64,000 nucleotides of DNA from an uncultured Prevotellaceae bacterium (GTDB taxonomy: Bacteria > Bacteroidota > Bacteroidia > Bacteroidales > Bacteroidaceae): NCBI GenBank assembly GCA_900315745.1, contig ONAG01000001.1, forward strand, positions 62,001 through 126,000, written 5' to 3'. Shown here in pieces: positions 8,141 through 16,891 of the stretch (within the stretch, counting starts at the first letter, position 1; each line of letters opens with the position of its first letter). The notes beneath the pieces are model-generated. The model ran no database searches. It saw only the letters and a list, made by a program, of their open reading frames with translations, and was not told where the DNA came from. Made by a program: the position numbers and the translations under genes.

Positions 8141-9085
8141 CTAAATGACTTGATAGATAAGCCAGCTCAAATAAATACCAAAGAGAATGGTGAGAACTGC
8201 GCCTTCCCACCGTTCCACCTTGAAGCGGGTGAATGAAAACAGCCATAGCAGGAAGATGCTGATAGTCATTGTTCCCAAGTCTATAGGTGTTATGCCGCTT
8301 ATGTGCATGGGGCAAATAATGCCTGTTGTACCAATGATTAGCAAGATGTTCATCACATTGCTACCTATTACATTGCCAATGGCGATGGCACTTTGACCTT
8401 TGCGGGCGGCTACCACGCTGGTGGCAAGTTCGGGCAAAGATGTGCCTCCTGCAACGATGGTCAGACCAATGATGGCTTCTGATACTCCTAATGATTGGGC
8501 TACCTTCGTGGCGGCATCAACGAAAATGTTGCTGCCGAAAATCAGACATGCCAAACCAACTATCACTAATGTTGTTGCTTGAAGTATGGAATGTGACTTG
8601 ACTTCTTCTTCAGTATTGGAAGAAGGGTCGGATTGCTTCTTCTTTGCATTCTTCAATGTCAAGAACATGAATATGGTAAATGCTGCAAATAATATTATGG
8701 CATCTATTCGTGATATGTCATTGTCGAGGCACATCAGCATCAAGGCTACACTTCCAAATACAGCCCATGGAATGTCTTTCTTCACTGTGCTGCGCAAGAT
8801 TGTCATAGGGGCTACCATGGCTGCCACACCCACGATAAGCATGGTGTTGAAGATGTTGCTGCCAACAACGTTGCCGACAGCCAAGTCGGGGGTGCCTTTC
8901 AATGCGGAAACCATGCTTATGCATAATTCAGGCATTGAGGTTCCCATGGCTACTATGGTCAGTCCGATTACTATTTGGGGAATTTTCAAGCGTTGGGCAA
9001 TGGCAACCGAACCATCGGTCATGCGGTCGGCTCCCCATATTACCAATACTATACCTAAAACTATTAATAACAGATTCAATATCAT
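8141..9085 (-). CDS. Calcium/sodium exchanger, CaCA family (YrbG type)
   Basis: 314 residues with ten or so membrane segments arranged as two inverted repeats. Each half has the ion-binding alpha-repeat: LTIVAMGTSMPELCIS in the first and LTIVAGGTSLPELATS in the second, with downstream GNVVGSNIFN and GNVIGSNVMN. This is the inner-membrane K-independent Na/Ca exchanger family. Start at the ATG at 9085 (MILNLLLIVLG); a longer in-frame extension overlaps the 3' end of the upstream gene region and has no membrane-protein character. It lies 44 bases after the methionine sulfoxide reductase gene on the same strand, so they may share a transcript. Confidence 0.9.
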   Translation of the reverse strand: MILNLLLIVLGIVLVIWGADRMTDGSVAIAQRLKIPQIVIGLTIVAMGTSMPELCISMVSALKGTPDLAVGNVVGSNIFNTMLIVGVAAMVAPMTILRSTVKKDIPWAVFGSVALMLMCLDNDISRIDAIILFAAFTIFMFLTLKNAKKKQSDPSSNTEEEVKSHSILQATTLVIVGLACLIFGSNIFVDAATKVAQSLGVSEAIIGLTIVAGGTSLPELATSVVAARKGQSAIAIGNVIGSNVMNILLIIGTTGIICPMHISGITPIDLGTMTISIFLLWLFSFTRFKVERWEGAVLTILFGIYLSWLIYQVI

Positions 9086-9129
9086 TGTTTGCAACTTTTT
9101 TTCTTGTTGAGGAGAATGCTTTTCTTGAA

Positions 9130-9630
9130 TTAATGAAACAACGGACCCAATATGGCGCAAATGCTTTCCAAGCCTTCACGGTCTGTATCGTCAAATGATT
9201 TCAATTCGGTAGAGTCGATGTCAAGAATTGCCACCACTTCACCATTTGTGCCTTTGACAGGAACCACAATTTCTGAACGCGAGAGGGAAGAACATGCTAT
9301 GTGACCAGGGAATTGCTCCACATCATCTACGATGACCGTTTCTTCACGAACCCATGCGGCTCCACACACTCCGCGGCCACGACCAATGCTGAAGCAAGCA
9401 ACAGTCCCTTGAAAAGGTCCCAATTGAAGCCTTTCACCTTCTACAATATAGAAGCCTACCCAGAAAAAACGCTCGCCAAATGCTGTGCGTAGTGCGGCCG
9501 TAACGTTTGCCAAGACTCCAACAAGATTGCTTTCACCTGCAATGAGACTTTCCAATTGTGGAATAAGTGATAGATAGACTTCTTGTCTGTCGGACTGCTC
9601 CCTTGATTCTATTTGTATTCCCTTGTTCAT
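9130..9630 (-). CDS. msrC: Free methionine-(R)-sulfoxide reductase, GAF domain
   Basis: 166 residues forming a single GAF domain. The three cysteines of fRMsr enzymes are all present with the expected spacing (residues 79, 89 and 113, in TVACF, GVCGAAW and GHIACSS). The surrounding signatures are LGPFQGTVAC, GRGRGVCG and the late SRSEIVVPV. The enzyme reduces free methionine-R-sulfoxide with thioredoxin. Start at the ATG at 9630 (MNKGIQIES); upstream sequence is not protein-like. The exchanger gene follows 44 bases later. Confidence 0.9.
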   Translation of the reverse strand: MNKGIQIESREQSDRQEVYLSLIPQLESLIAGESNLVGVLANVTAALRTAFGERFFWVGFYIVEGERLQLGPFQGTVACFSIGRGRGVCGAAWVREETVIVDDVEQFPGHIACSSLSRSEIVVPVKGTNGEVVAILDIDSTELKSFDDTDREGLESICAILGPLFH

Positions 9631-9954
9631 GTTTGTCTGAATGGTTTTCGGTATGCAAAGTACACTCTTTTTTTCGACATGACCAAATATGATGGCATGA
9701 TAATCTGAGTTTTTGGGAAAATAAGCCATGAAAGGTGCCATAGGCAACCTGTTGGATGGGAAATGTGCTCAGAAAATGTGAAAAGGCGTAGTATCTTTTC
9801 CAATTAAAATGGCTTTGATTTGGATTGTTCAGAATATTGGAATATATTTGCAGTTAAGTTAGGTTCTTCTTGGATAATTATTCCTGCGAAAAACCTATTA
9901 TGTAGAAGACTTTTTACAGAATAATACTCATGTTGTCCATTAATTGTAAAAGAT
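9631..9954. other. 324-bp intergenic region with divergent promoters
   Basis: No gene is visible. It holds a minus-strand GTACTTTGC near 9655-9664 (an imperfect -7 element) for the sulfoxide reductase and a consensus plus-strand promoter at 9819-9850 for the acetyltransferase. The rest is AT-rich with short, unpatterned reading frames. Confidence 0.5.
9819..9850 (+). promoter_or_regulatory. Promoter for the sugar O-acetyltransferase
   Basis: TTTG at 9819-9822, a 20-base spacer and TATATTTG at 9843-9850, which fits the Bacteroidetes sigma-ABfr consensus; the leader to the ATG at 9955 is about 100 bases. Confidence 0.6.
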
Positions 9955-10524
9955 ATGACAGAAAAGGAGAAAATGCTATCGGGTAATGTGTATTCAGCTG
10001 TTGACCCACAATTGCTTGAGGAATTGATGGCAACGAAAGAAATTGTCCGTGAGTATAATGCGTTGCATTCATCAGAACATGATAAAATGATTGATTTGCT
10101 GAAAATGCTGTTGGGACACATTGCTGATGACAAAATAATAATCAACCAGCCTTTTTATTGTGATTATGGAAAGCAAATAAGTGTGGGCAAACGATTCTTT
10201 GCCAATTTCAACTTCACAGTGCTCGACGAGGCATGCGTCACAATTGGTGATGATTGTTTTGTCGGACCTAATGTAAGCATATATACGGCATGCCATAGTA
10301 CAGATCCCAAACAACGGAACAGCCGAAAAGAATGGGCTATGCCTGTCAAAATAGGAAACAACGTTTGGATAGGGGGAAGCGTGACAATTCTGCCTGGGGT
10401 GGTAATTGGTGATAATGTGACCATTGGTGCTGGTTCTGTAGTGGTAAGTGACATTCCGCCTTGTTCCGTTGCTGTTGGTAATCCATGCAGGGTGGTGAAA
10501 ACATTGGTTGTGCAAAAAGAGTAA
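9955..10524 (+). CDS. Maltose/galactoside-type sugar O-acetyltransferase
   Basis: 189 residues of the LacA/Maa acetyltransferase family. An N-terminal helical cap (MTEKEKMLSGNVYSAVDPQL, the Mac domain) precedes a left-handed beta-helix of hexapeptide repeats. The catalytic histidine is in YTACHSTDP; the acetyl-CoA part contains KIGNNVWIGGSVTILPGV and IGAGSVVVSDIPPCSVAVGNPCRVV. It transfers acetyl from acetyl-CoA to a sugar hydroxyl, probably in the cytoplasm; the physiological acceptor is unknown in most members. Single gene with its own promoter. Confidence 0.9.
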   Translation: MTEKEKMLSGNVYSAVDPQLLEELMATKEIVREYNALHSSEHDKMIDLLKMLLGHIADDKIIINQPFYCDYGKQISVGKRFFANFNFTVLDEACVTIGDDCFVGPNVSIYTACHSTDPKQRNSRKEWAMPVKIGNNVWIGGSVTILPGVVIGDNVTIGAGSVVVSDIPPCSVAVGNPCRVVKTLVVQKE

Positions 10525-10653
10525 AATGAAATAGTGTAACTTTTTGGGGGTGTTTTTGCGTCATATGTTCTTTTTTGTTTTGCAATTTGCTTTTTTATTT
10601 TAAGAATATAAGCTTTTTTACTTGCATTTTGGCTTGGATTGTTCTTTTTTTTG

Positions 10654-10661
10654 TACTTTTG
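10654..10661 (+). promoter_or_regulatory. -7 box for the TrpB2 gene
   Basis: TACTTTTG followed by C, 29 bases before the ATG at 10691. Confidence 0.6.
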
Positions 10662-10690
10662 CAATCCTTAATCATTTCATTCTTTTTATC

Positions 10691-12055
10691 ATGGCCAAAC
10701 AGAAAAGATTTATTCTCCAAGAAAGTGAAATCCCTACAAAGTGGTATAATATTCAGGCTGACATGCCTAACAAGCCTCTGCCTCCCCTCAATCCTGGGAC
10801 CAAAGAGCCTTTGACTCCTGAAGACTTGGCGCATATTTTCAGTCTTGAATGTTCAAAACAAGAACTCGACGCCACACACTCGTGGATAGACATACCAGAA
10901 CCAGTTCTTGAAAAATACAAGTATTATCGTGCCACACCACTTGTCAGGGCTTATGCATTGGAAGAGGCATTGGGCACACCAGCTCACATTTACTTTAAAA
11001 ATGAAAGTGTGAATCCTCTGGGCTCACACAAAATCAATTCCGCACTTCCTCAATGCTATTATTGCAAAGAAGAAGGGATAACTAATGTCACTACTGAGAC
11101 AGGAGCCGGACAATGGGGTGCCGCTTTAAGTTATGCTGCCAAGGTGTTTGGCTTGGAAGCCGCTGTCTATCAAGTGAAAATATCAATGCAGCAGAAGCCA
11201 TATCGTTCTTCTATCATGCGCACTTTCGGGGCTACTGTGGAAGGCTCACCTTCAATGTCCACGAGGGCTGGCAAGGATATCATCACACGTGACCCAATGC
11301 ACATGGGCTCACTTGGAACAGCTATCTCTGAGGCTGTGGAGTTGGCAACCACCACACCTAATTGTAAATATACATTAGGGTCTGTTCTTAATCATGTCTC
11401 TTTACACCAGTCGGTAATAGGACTTGAAGCTGAAAAACAAATGGAGATGGCAGGAGAATATCCCGACAAAGTGATTGCTTGTTTTGGTGGTGGCTCCAAT
11501 TTTGGTGGCATTGCATTTCCTTTTATGAGACATAATTTTACAGGAGAGAAAAATACAGAGTTTATAGCTGCTGAGCCAGCAAGTTGTCCCAAACTGACAC
11601 GTGGCGTCTTCGATTATGACTTTGGAGATGAGGCTGGATACACACCATTGCTTCCAATGTTTACTTTGGGGCATGATTTCAAACCTGCTAACATTCATGC
11701 TGGCGGACTCAGGTATCATGGTGCTGGTATGATTGTAAGCCAGTTGATTAAAGATGGATTCATGTATGGAGTGGATATTCCACAATTGGAGTCATTCGAG
11801 GCTGGTATCCTTTTCAGTCGTACAGAGGGCATCATTCCTGCTCCAGAAAGTAGCCATGCTATAGCTGCCACTATCAGGGAGGCTCTTAAATGCAAGGAAA
11901 CAGGAGAAAAGAAAGTGATTCTCTTTAACCTTAGTGGACATGGCTTGATCGACATGACAGCTTATGACCAGTTTATTAATGGCGACCTTCGTAATTACGA
12001 ACTGACCGATCAAGACTTGGCAAAGAGTATGGCAAACTTGCCACATCTTGTATAA
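10691..12055 (+). CDS. trpB2: Stand-alone tryptophan synthase beta-like protein (TrpB2)
   Basis: 454 residues, longer than canonical TrpB (~400) and with the TrpB2-type N-terminal extension (EIPTKWYNIQADMPNKPLPP). The PLP lysine is Lys114 in NPLGSHKINSA; the catalytic-loop ETGAGQWG, the phosphate-binding CFGGGSNFGG and the C-terminal FSRTEGIIPAPESSHA are intact. TrpB enzymes join indole and serine to tryptophan; TrpB2 members interact poorly or not at all with TrpA and may salvage indole or work as serine deaminases. No trpA or other trp gene is nearby. Start at the ATG at 10691 behind its promoter. The gene ends before a strong bidirectional terminator. Confidence 0.92.
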   Translation: MAKQKRFILQESEIPTKWYNIQADMPNKPLPPLNPGTKEPLTPEDLAHIFSLECSKQELDATHSWIDIPEPVLEKYKYYRATPLVRAYALEEALGTPAHIYFKNESVNPLGSHKINSALPQCYYCKEEGITNVTTETGAGQWGAALSYAAKVFGLEAAVYQVKISMQQKPYRSSIMRTFGATVEGSPSMSTRAGKDIITRDPMHMGSLGTAISEAVELATTTPNCKYTLGSVLNHVSLHQSVIGLEAEKQMEMAGEYPDKVIACFGGGSNFGGIAFPFMRHNFTGEKNTEFIAAEPASCPKLTRGVFDYDFGDEAGYTPLLPMFTLGHDFKPANIHAGGLRYHGAGMIVSQLIKDGFMYGVDIPQLESFEAGILFSRTEGIIPAPESSHAIAATIREALKCKETGEKKVILFNLSGHGLIDMTAYDQFINGDLRNYELTDQDLAKSMANLPHLV

Positions 12056-12147
12056 TTGTGAACATAACTGCTCAAGACATTTGATATGAAAAGCCATATC
12101 AATGTGCTATAAGTATTATGTTCTTATATGGATTAAAATTGAGCAAT

Positions 12148-12188
12148 AAAAAACGCTAAGGACCTGCGCAAGTCCTTAGCGTTTTTTT
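12148..12188. terminator. Bidirectional intrinsic terminator after trpB2
   Basis: A-tract, stem ACGCTAAGGAC / GTCCTTAGCGT (12153-12163 with 12172-12182), 8-base loop and T-tract. With the flanking A/T pairs the stem reaches 16 bp. It separates two convergent genes. Confidence 0.9.
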
Positions 12189-12204
12189 GGGGGTTGGTGC
12201 TTTG

Positions 12205-12633
12205 TCAGGAAACAAGTATCATCTCTACAAGAATTGATACGTCAGCTATTGATATTTGTCCGCTGGAATCAACATCACCACGCTCCTCAACAAGCTTCAA
12301 GCCTTCTTCGTCTGTTTGTAAGTCACCTAAGATGTAGCTTACCAACAAGGTGACATCTGCAACAGATATTTCGCCATCATTGTTCACATCACCCATCAAA
12401 AAAGATGAGTTGTTGGAAAAATACATCTTGGTGAGGTCTTCCAGTGATATGACATGGCTTTCTGTGCCATTAACAGCTTTCAGCATTCCGTCGTTGAATG
12501 TTATAACTGTGCCTACAGCTGTAATATTCTCTGTTGATCCGCTCGCTTTCTCGAATGTGAGAAATTTGTAGTCGTCAGCAAAGACTGAACTTTCAATAAC
12601 AAATGCCATGAGTATGGCAAGTATGTATCTCAT
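12205..12633 (-). CDS. Small secreted protein with a C-terminal dockerin-like EF-hand pair
   Basis: 142 residues. A signal peptide (MRYILAILMAFVIESSVFA) is followed by ~50 residues that look like the beta-rich linker often found before dockerin-like ends in Prevotella proteins (FLTFEKASGSTENITAVG). Residues ~80-142 then hold two calcium-binding repeats: GDVNNDGEISVADVTLLVSY and GDVDSSGQISIADVSILVEM. Each has the DxNxDG/DxDxSG loop and the following helix of type I dockerins. Such modules usually end large secreted enzymes; here it is nearly the whole protein. Its partner is unknown, and no cohesin is visible in the window. It could also be the remnant of a larger gene, although it has its own promoter and a full signal peptide. 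Confidence 0.75.
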   Translation of the reverse strand: MRYILAILMAFVIESSVFADDYKFLTFEKASGSTENITAVGTVITFNDGMLKAVNGTESHVISLEDLTKMYFSNNSSFLMGDVNNDGEISVADVTLLVSYILGDLQTDEEGLKLVEERGDVDSSGQISIADVSILVEMILVS

Positions 12634-12688
12634 AAGATATGTTGGTTTTGTAGTTTTGTCTCCATTCAGAGACTTATATTTGATGTTG

Positions 12689-12696
12689 CAAAAATA
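12689..12696 (-). promoter_or_regulatory. -7 box for the dockerin-like gene
   Basis: Minus strand TATTTTTG followed by C; 56 bases upstream of the ATG at 12633. Confidence 0.55.
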
Positions 12697-12875
12697 CGAA
12701 GATTATTGTTAATACTAAAAAATAATCTACCAAAAAACCTTTTTCATCAACAAAAGGGGACTCTATATCTGATATGTAGGTGTTTGAAAATTGTAGATTG
12801 TTTTATGCTGCATGATGTATTATGGCTGTTGAATTTCCGATAGAAAGTGATATTGCTAAAATGCATGGGTGTTTC

Positions 12876-12906
12876 TTTGTCGTTTGCAAAAATATCATTA
12901 CTTTTG
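12876..12906 (+). promoter_or_regulatory. Promoter of aspS
   Basis: TTTG (12876-12879), exactly 19 bases, then TACTTTTG (12899-12906): a full match to the Bacteroidetes consensus, about 30 bases before the aspS start. Confidence 0.7.
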
Positions 12907-12936
12907 CACCAATCAAATCAATAAATATTATAAATA

Positions 12937-14703
12937 ATGTACAGGACTCATACTTGTGGAGAGTTGAGGCTCACTGATGCCGGCAAGCAGGTCACACTTG
13001 CAGGATGGGTACAGAGAAGCCGAAAAATGGGTGGTATGACTTTCGTGGATTTACGCGATAGATATGGGCTCACCCAACTGGTGTTTAACGAAGAAAAGGA
13101 CAGCGAGTTGTGTGCACGTGCCAATAAATTGGGACGTGAATATTGCATTCAAGTCTCTGGCATCGTGAGCGAGAGGGAAAGCAAAAACCCCAAAATGCCC
13201 ACTGGAGAGATTGAAATTATTGCCAATGAACTCTCTGTGCTGAGCGAAAGTGCCACTCCTCCTTTCACCATCGAGGACAATACTGATGGCGGGGATGACA
13301 TAAGAATGAAATATAGGTATCTTGACCTCAGGAGAAATGCGGTGAGGAAGAACCTTGAATTGAGGCACAAAATGACTATCGCTATAAGAAATTTCCTTGA
13401 TTCAAAGGATTTCATCGAGGTGGAAACTCCCATACTTATTGGCTCTACTCCTGAGGGCGCAAGGGATTTCGTCGTGCCTTCACGTATGAATCCGGGTCAA
13501 TTCTATGCTTTGCCTCAAAGCCCACAGACTCTTAAACAACTGCTCATGGTCAGTGGATTTGACAGGTATTTCCAAATAGCCAAATGCTTCCGTGATGAAG
13601 ACCTAAGAGCTGACAGACAACCGGAGTTTACTCAAATCGACTGTGAGATGAGTTTCGTTGATCAGGAAGATGTAATCTCCATATTTGAAGATATGTGCAG
13701 ACACCTCTTCAAGGAAATTCTCAATGTGCAACTGCCAGAAAAATTGCAGCAAATGACATGGCATGAGGCGATGAGACGATTTGGAAGCGACAAGCCAGAC
13801 CTGCGTTTTGGCATGGAGTTTGTGGAACTTATGGATTTGCTTAAGACTGGCTCCTTCCCTGTGTTCGACCAAGCTGCATATGTCGGCGGCATATGTGTGC
13901 CAGGGTGTGCAGCTTATACACGCAAGCAGCTTGATCAACTTACAGACTTCGTGAAACGTCCTCAAGTAGGAGCGAAGGGATTGGTTTACGTTAAATACAA
14001 TGCTGATGGAACAATTAAAAGCAGTGTCGATAAGTTCTATTCGCATGAAACCCTTCTTGCACTGAAAGAGAAAATGGGAGCCAATGATGGTGACTTGGTG
14101 CTTATTCTTTGTGGAGACAATGCAAACAAGACAAGGGTGCAACTATGTACGTTACGTCTGGAAATGGGCGAAAGACTTGGATTGCGTGACAAAAACAAGT
14201 TTGAATGCTTGTGGATTGTTGATTTCCCACTATTCGAATGGAGTGACGAAGAACAGAGGCTCATGTCAACTCACCACCCATTCACCATGCCCAATCCTGA
14301 TGATATTCCTCTTCTGGAAACTCAGCCTGAGCGTGTGAGAGCCAAAGCTTATGATTTTGTGTGCAATGGTGTCGAGGTCGGAGGTGGCAGCCTGCGTATT
14401 CACGACAGCAAATTGCAAGCAAAGATGTTTGATATTCTTGGATTCACACCCGAAAGGGCTATGGCACAGTTTGGATTCCTTATCAATGCATTCAAGTTTG
14501 GTGCACCACCTCATGCAGGACTTGCATTCGGTCTCGATCGTTTCGTGTCCATTTTTGCTGGTCTTGACAGTATTAGAGATTGCATCGCTTTCCCAAAAAA
14601 CAATAGCGGAAGAGATGTCATGCTCGATGCTCCTTCACAATTAGACCCCAAACAGTTGCAAGAATTGCAAATTAAGGTTGATTTATGTCAAGAAAAACAA
14701 TAA
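12937..14703 (+). CDS. aspS: Aspartyl-tRNA synthetase, bacterial type
   Basis: 588 residues, the normal length for the bacterial class II enzyme. The N-terminal anticodon-binding OB fold ([20 protein letters not shown], then [20 protein letters not shown]) leads into the catalytic core. The core has [38 protein letters not shown] (motif 2) and the C-terminal [10 protein letters not shown] (motif 3); the bacterial GAD insertion lies around residues 290-410. It charges tRNA-Asp in the cytoplasm. The gene is monocistronic with its own promoter. Confidence 0.97.
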   Translation: MYRTHTCGELRLTDAGKQVTLAGWVQRSRKMGGMTFVDLRDRYGLTQLVFNEEKDSELCARANKLGREYCIQVSGIVSERESKNPKMPTGEIEIIANELSVLSESATPPFTIEDNTDGGDDIRMKYRYLDLRRNAVRKNLELRHKMTIAIRNFLDSKDFIEVETPILIGSTPEGARDFVVPSRMNPGQFYALPQSPQTLKQLLMVSGFDRYFQIAKCFRDEDLRADRQPEFTQIDCEMSFVDQEDVISIFEDMCRHLFKEILNVQLPEKLQQMTWHEAMRRFGSDKPDLRFGMEFVELMDLLKTGSFPVFDQAAYVGGICVPGCAAYTRKQLDQLTDFVKRPQVGAKGLVYVKYNADGTIKSSVDKFYSHETLLALKEKMGANDGDLVLILCGDNANKTRVQLCTLRLEMGERLGLRDKNKFECLWIVDFPLFEWSDEEQRLMSTHHPFTMPNPDDIPLLETQPERVRAKAYDFVCNGVEVGGGSLRIHDSKLQAKMFDILGFTPERAMAQFGFLINAFKFGAPPHAGLAFGLDRFVSIFAGLDSIRDCIAFPKNNSGRDVMLDAPSQLDPKQLQELQIKVDLCQEKQ

Positions 14704-14772
14704 AATAGTTATTTTGAGCAAAATACATGCCATTTATTGGTAAAAAAATTAGATGGATTAAAATAAAACCAC

Positions 14773-14780
14773 TAATTTTG
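14773..14780 (+). promoter_or_regulatory. -7 box for the winged-helix protein gene
   Basis: TAATTTTG followed by C, 63 bases before the ATG at 14844. Confidence 0.55.
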
Positions 14781-14843
14781 CAGCGGATTTAAGATGTTGA
14801 TACATAATAAGTTCAACTATATTTAATTTGTTTTACTAAAATT

Positions 14844-15134
14844 ATGGCAGAAAAGAAGACAACAAAGGCTGCAACAGAGAAGAAAGTGGCAGCAGAGAAG
14901 AAGACAACTACCCGTAAGACAGTGAAGAGAGCTGAAATCGTTATCAATGCAGAAAACGTAGGCTTCAAGGCTGGTGATGTGTACCAGGCCTTGGCAGCTG
15001 ATAAAAAAGCACTGAGCGTTAAGGACATTGCTAAAATAGCAAATATCACAGAGGCTGAAACACTGCTCGGTATTGGATGGCTCTTCAAAGAGGGTAAGAT
15101 TAAGGGTGAAAACAATCTCATCACACTCGCATAA
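14844..15134 (+). CDS. Lysine-rich winged helix-turn-helix protein (DUF2582 type)
   Basis: 96 residues in two parts. Residues 1-30 are almost only Lys, Ala, Thr, Glu and Arg, resembling a linker-histone tail. Residues ~30-96 form a small winged helix of the DUF2582 type (IVINAENVGFKAGDVYQALA, then LSVKDIAKIANITEAETLLG and WLFKEGKIKGENNLITLA). Such proteins are widespread in Bacteroidales and probably bind DNA, but no regulon is known to me. The gene stands alone with a promoter and a strong terminator, which suggests abundant independent expression. A function as a nucleoid protein is inference. Confidence 0.8.
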   Translation: MAEKKTTKAATEKKVAAEKKTTTRKTVKRAEIVINAENVGFKAGDVYQALAADKKALSVKDIAKIANITEAETLLGIGWLFKEGKIKGENNLITLA

Positions 15135-15151
15135 TCTATAAATCACATAAT

Positions 15152-15190
15152 AAAATTGCCAGCATTTAGATGATGCTGGCAATTTTTTTT
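15152..15190 (+). terminator. Intrinsic terminator after the winged-helix gene
   Basis: Stem AAAATTGCCAGCAT / ATGCTGGCAATTTT (15152-15165 with 15173-15186), 7-base loop, ending in a run of eight T. Confidence 0.92.
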
Positions 15191-15297
15191 GCTTTTACTC
15201 CTTTCTTTTTAATATCACATACTTTGTTTTAGGTTATTTCGTCTATTTGCCGCTTTTTTTTCAATGCTTTTTATAATTGACAATCAAAAAAATATAC

Positions 15298-15305
15298 TAT
15301 CTTTG
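15298..15305 (+). promoter_or_regulatory. -7 box of the xylBA operon
   Basis: TATCTTTG with a TTG 18 bases upstream (15277-15279); the ATG of xylB follows 25 bases later. A palindrome lies between them. Confidence 0.6.
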
Positions 15306-15310
15306 CAACA

Positions 15311-15323
15311 ATGATTAAATCAT
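15311..15323. promoter_or_regulatory. Palindrome in the xylB leader, possible operator
   Basis: ATGATT-A-AATCAT, a perfect 6+1+6 palindrome just after the expected transcription start and 7 bases before the xylB ATG. The position suits a repressor site, but no xylose regulator gene is adjacent, so the protein that would bind is unknown. Confidence 0.35.
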
Positions 15324-15329
15324 CATACT

Positions 15330-16823
15330 ATGTCAAAAAGATATTTATTAGGTTTCGATGTCGGCAGTAGTTCTGTCAAGGCATCGCTCGTGGATGCAGA
15401 TACAGGTGCATGTGCTGCATCGGCATTCTTTCCCGATAGTGAAGCTCCCATCAAGGCTCTGAAAGCAGGATGGGCTGAGCAAGAACCAGAATCTTGGTGG
15501 AACTATGCCAAGATGAGCCTGAAGAAGATAATGGCTGATACAGGGGCTAAGGGTGAAGATATCAAGGCTATCGGTATCTCATATCAGATGCATGGATTGG
15601 TGTGTGTGGACAAAAATCTGCAAGTTCTAAGACCTGCCATCATCTGGTGCGACTCAAGAGCTGTTCCGTATGGAGAAAAAGCTTTTGCTGAGATAGGTGC
15701 TGAAAAATGTTTGGGGCACTTGCTCAACTCCCCAGGTAACTTCACAGCTGCCAAGCTCGCTTGGATGAAAGATAATGAGCCAGAACTTTTTGAAAAGGTC
15801 TATAAGTTCATGTTGCCAGGCGATTATCTCGCCATGAAGCTTAGTGGTGTGGTGAACACTACTATTAGCGGACTTAGTGAAGGCATGTTCTGGGACTTTA
15901 GAGAGAAAAAGGTGGCTGACTTCCTTATGAAGTATTTTGGGTTCGACAACTCCACTGTGCCTGATATAGTACCAACGTTCAGCGTGCAAAGTGAAGTTTG
16001 TGAGGCTGCTGCAGCCGAACTTGGACTTAAGGCTGGAACTCCTATTTCCTATAGGGCTGGTGACCAACCTAACAATGCATTATCTCTAAATGTGTTTAAT
16101 CCTGGAGAAATAGCTTCTACCGCTGGCACCTCAGGAGTGGTTTATGGCGTGCTCGGAGAAATCAATTACGACAAGAAGAGCAGGGTGAACACATTCGCAC
16201 ATGTAAACTATACAGAGCAACTCGACCGTCTGGGAGTGCTGTTGTGCATCAATGGAACAGGAATATTGAATGCATGGGTAAGAAGAACCATTGCGCCAGA
16301 GGGAATCTCTTATGCTGACATGAACGACTATATGGCTTCTGTGCCTATTGGAAGTGATGGCGTCACTATCATTCCTTTTGGAAATGGTGCAGAGAGAGTA
16401 CTTGAAAATAAGGAAGTGGGATGCTCCATCCACGGTGTCAATTTCAATAAGCATGGTAAAGCTCATCTCATGAGGGCTGGCCAAGAGGGTATCGTCTTCA
16501 GCTTCTGTTATGGCATGGAAATCATGCAGCAAATGGGCATGGACATCAAAAAAATACATGCTGGAAAGGCAAACATGTTCTTGAGCCCTCTGTTCAGGGA
16601 TACATTGGCTGGAGTCAGTGGGGCAACAATCGAGCTGCTTGAGACTGATGGCAGTGTGGGTGCTGCGAAAGGTGCTGGCATGGGCTGTGGCATTTACAAA
16701 GACAATGAGGAAGCATTTGCCTCACTCAAGAAATTGGCTGTCATCGAACCTGACGAGAGCCACCGCAAAGAATACCTGCAAGCATACGCCAACTGGAAAG
16801 AACGTTTGGCAAATATTATTTGA
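15330..16823 (+). CDS. xylB: Xylulokinase
   Basis: 497 residues of the FGGY sugar-kinase family. The phosphate-1 loop GFDVGSSSVKASLVD is at the N-terminus, the family motif ISYQMHGLVCVD follows at ~75, GAERVLENKEVGCSIHGVNF is in the C-terminal half, and GSVGAAKGAGMGCG is near the end. It phosphorylates D-xylulose to xylulose 5-phosphate in the cytoplasm. Xylose isomerase follows 68 bases later, giving the order xylB-xylA under one promoter. There is no transporter or regulator gene in this operon. Confidence 0.93.
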   Translation: MSKRYLLGFDVGSSSVKASLVDADTGACAASAFFPDSEAPIKALKAGWAEQEPESWWNYAKMSLKKIMADTGAKGEDIKAIGISYQMHGLVCVDKNLQVLRPAIIWCDSRAVPYGEKAFAEIGAEKCLGHLLNSPGNFTAAKLAWMKDNEPELFEKVYKFMLPGDYLAMKLSGVVNTTISGLSEGMFWDFREKKVADFLMKYFGFDNSTVPDIVPTFSVQSEVCEAAAAELGLKAGTPISYRAGDQPNNALSLNVFNPGEIASTAGTSGVVYGVLGEINYDKKSRVNTFAHVNYTEQLDRLGVLLCINGTGILNAWVRRTIAPEGISYADMNDYMASVPIGSDGVTIIPFGNGAERVLENKEVGCSIHGVNFNKHGKAHLMRAGQEGIVFSFCYGMEIMQQMGMDIKKIHAGKANMFLSPLFRDTLAGVSGATIELLETDGSVGAAKGAGMGCGIYKDNEEAFASLKKLAVIEPDESHRKEYLQAYANWKERLANII

Positions 16824-16891
16824 CCTTTTTAATACTTTAATAATAATTGAATATTATCATTTTATTCACAACTTATTCTTTATAAATTATT

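Larger units (their letters stand above)
12634..12936. other. 303-bp intergenic region between dockerin-like gene and aspS
   Basis: Holds two divergent promoters (minus -7 box at 12689-12696; plus promoter at 12876-12906) and, at 12776-12791, a 16-base stretch differing by one base from part of the terminator stem at 8088-8103. No reading frame with coding character was seen. Confidence 0.5.

Noticed and set aside
13603-14142. 179-codon frame opposite aspS
   Set aside because: Contained in the aspS catalytic region; composition (many Cys, His, Ser) is typical of an antisense reading of a real gene.
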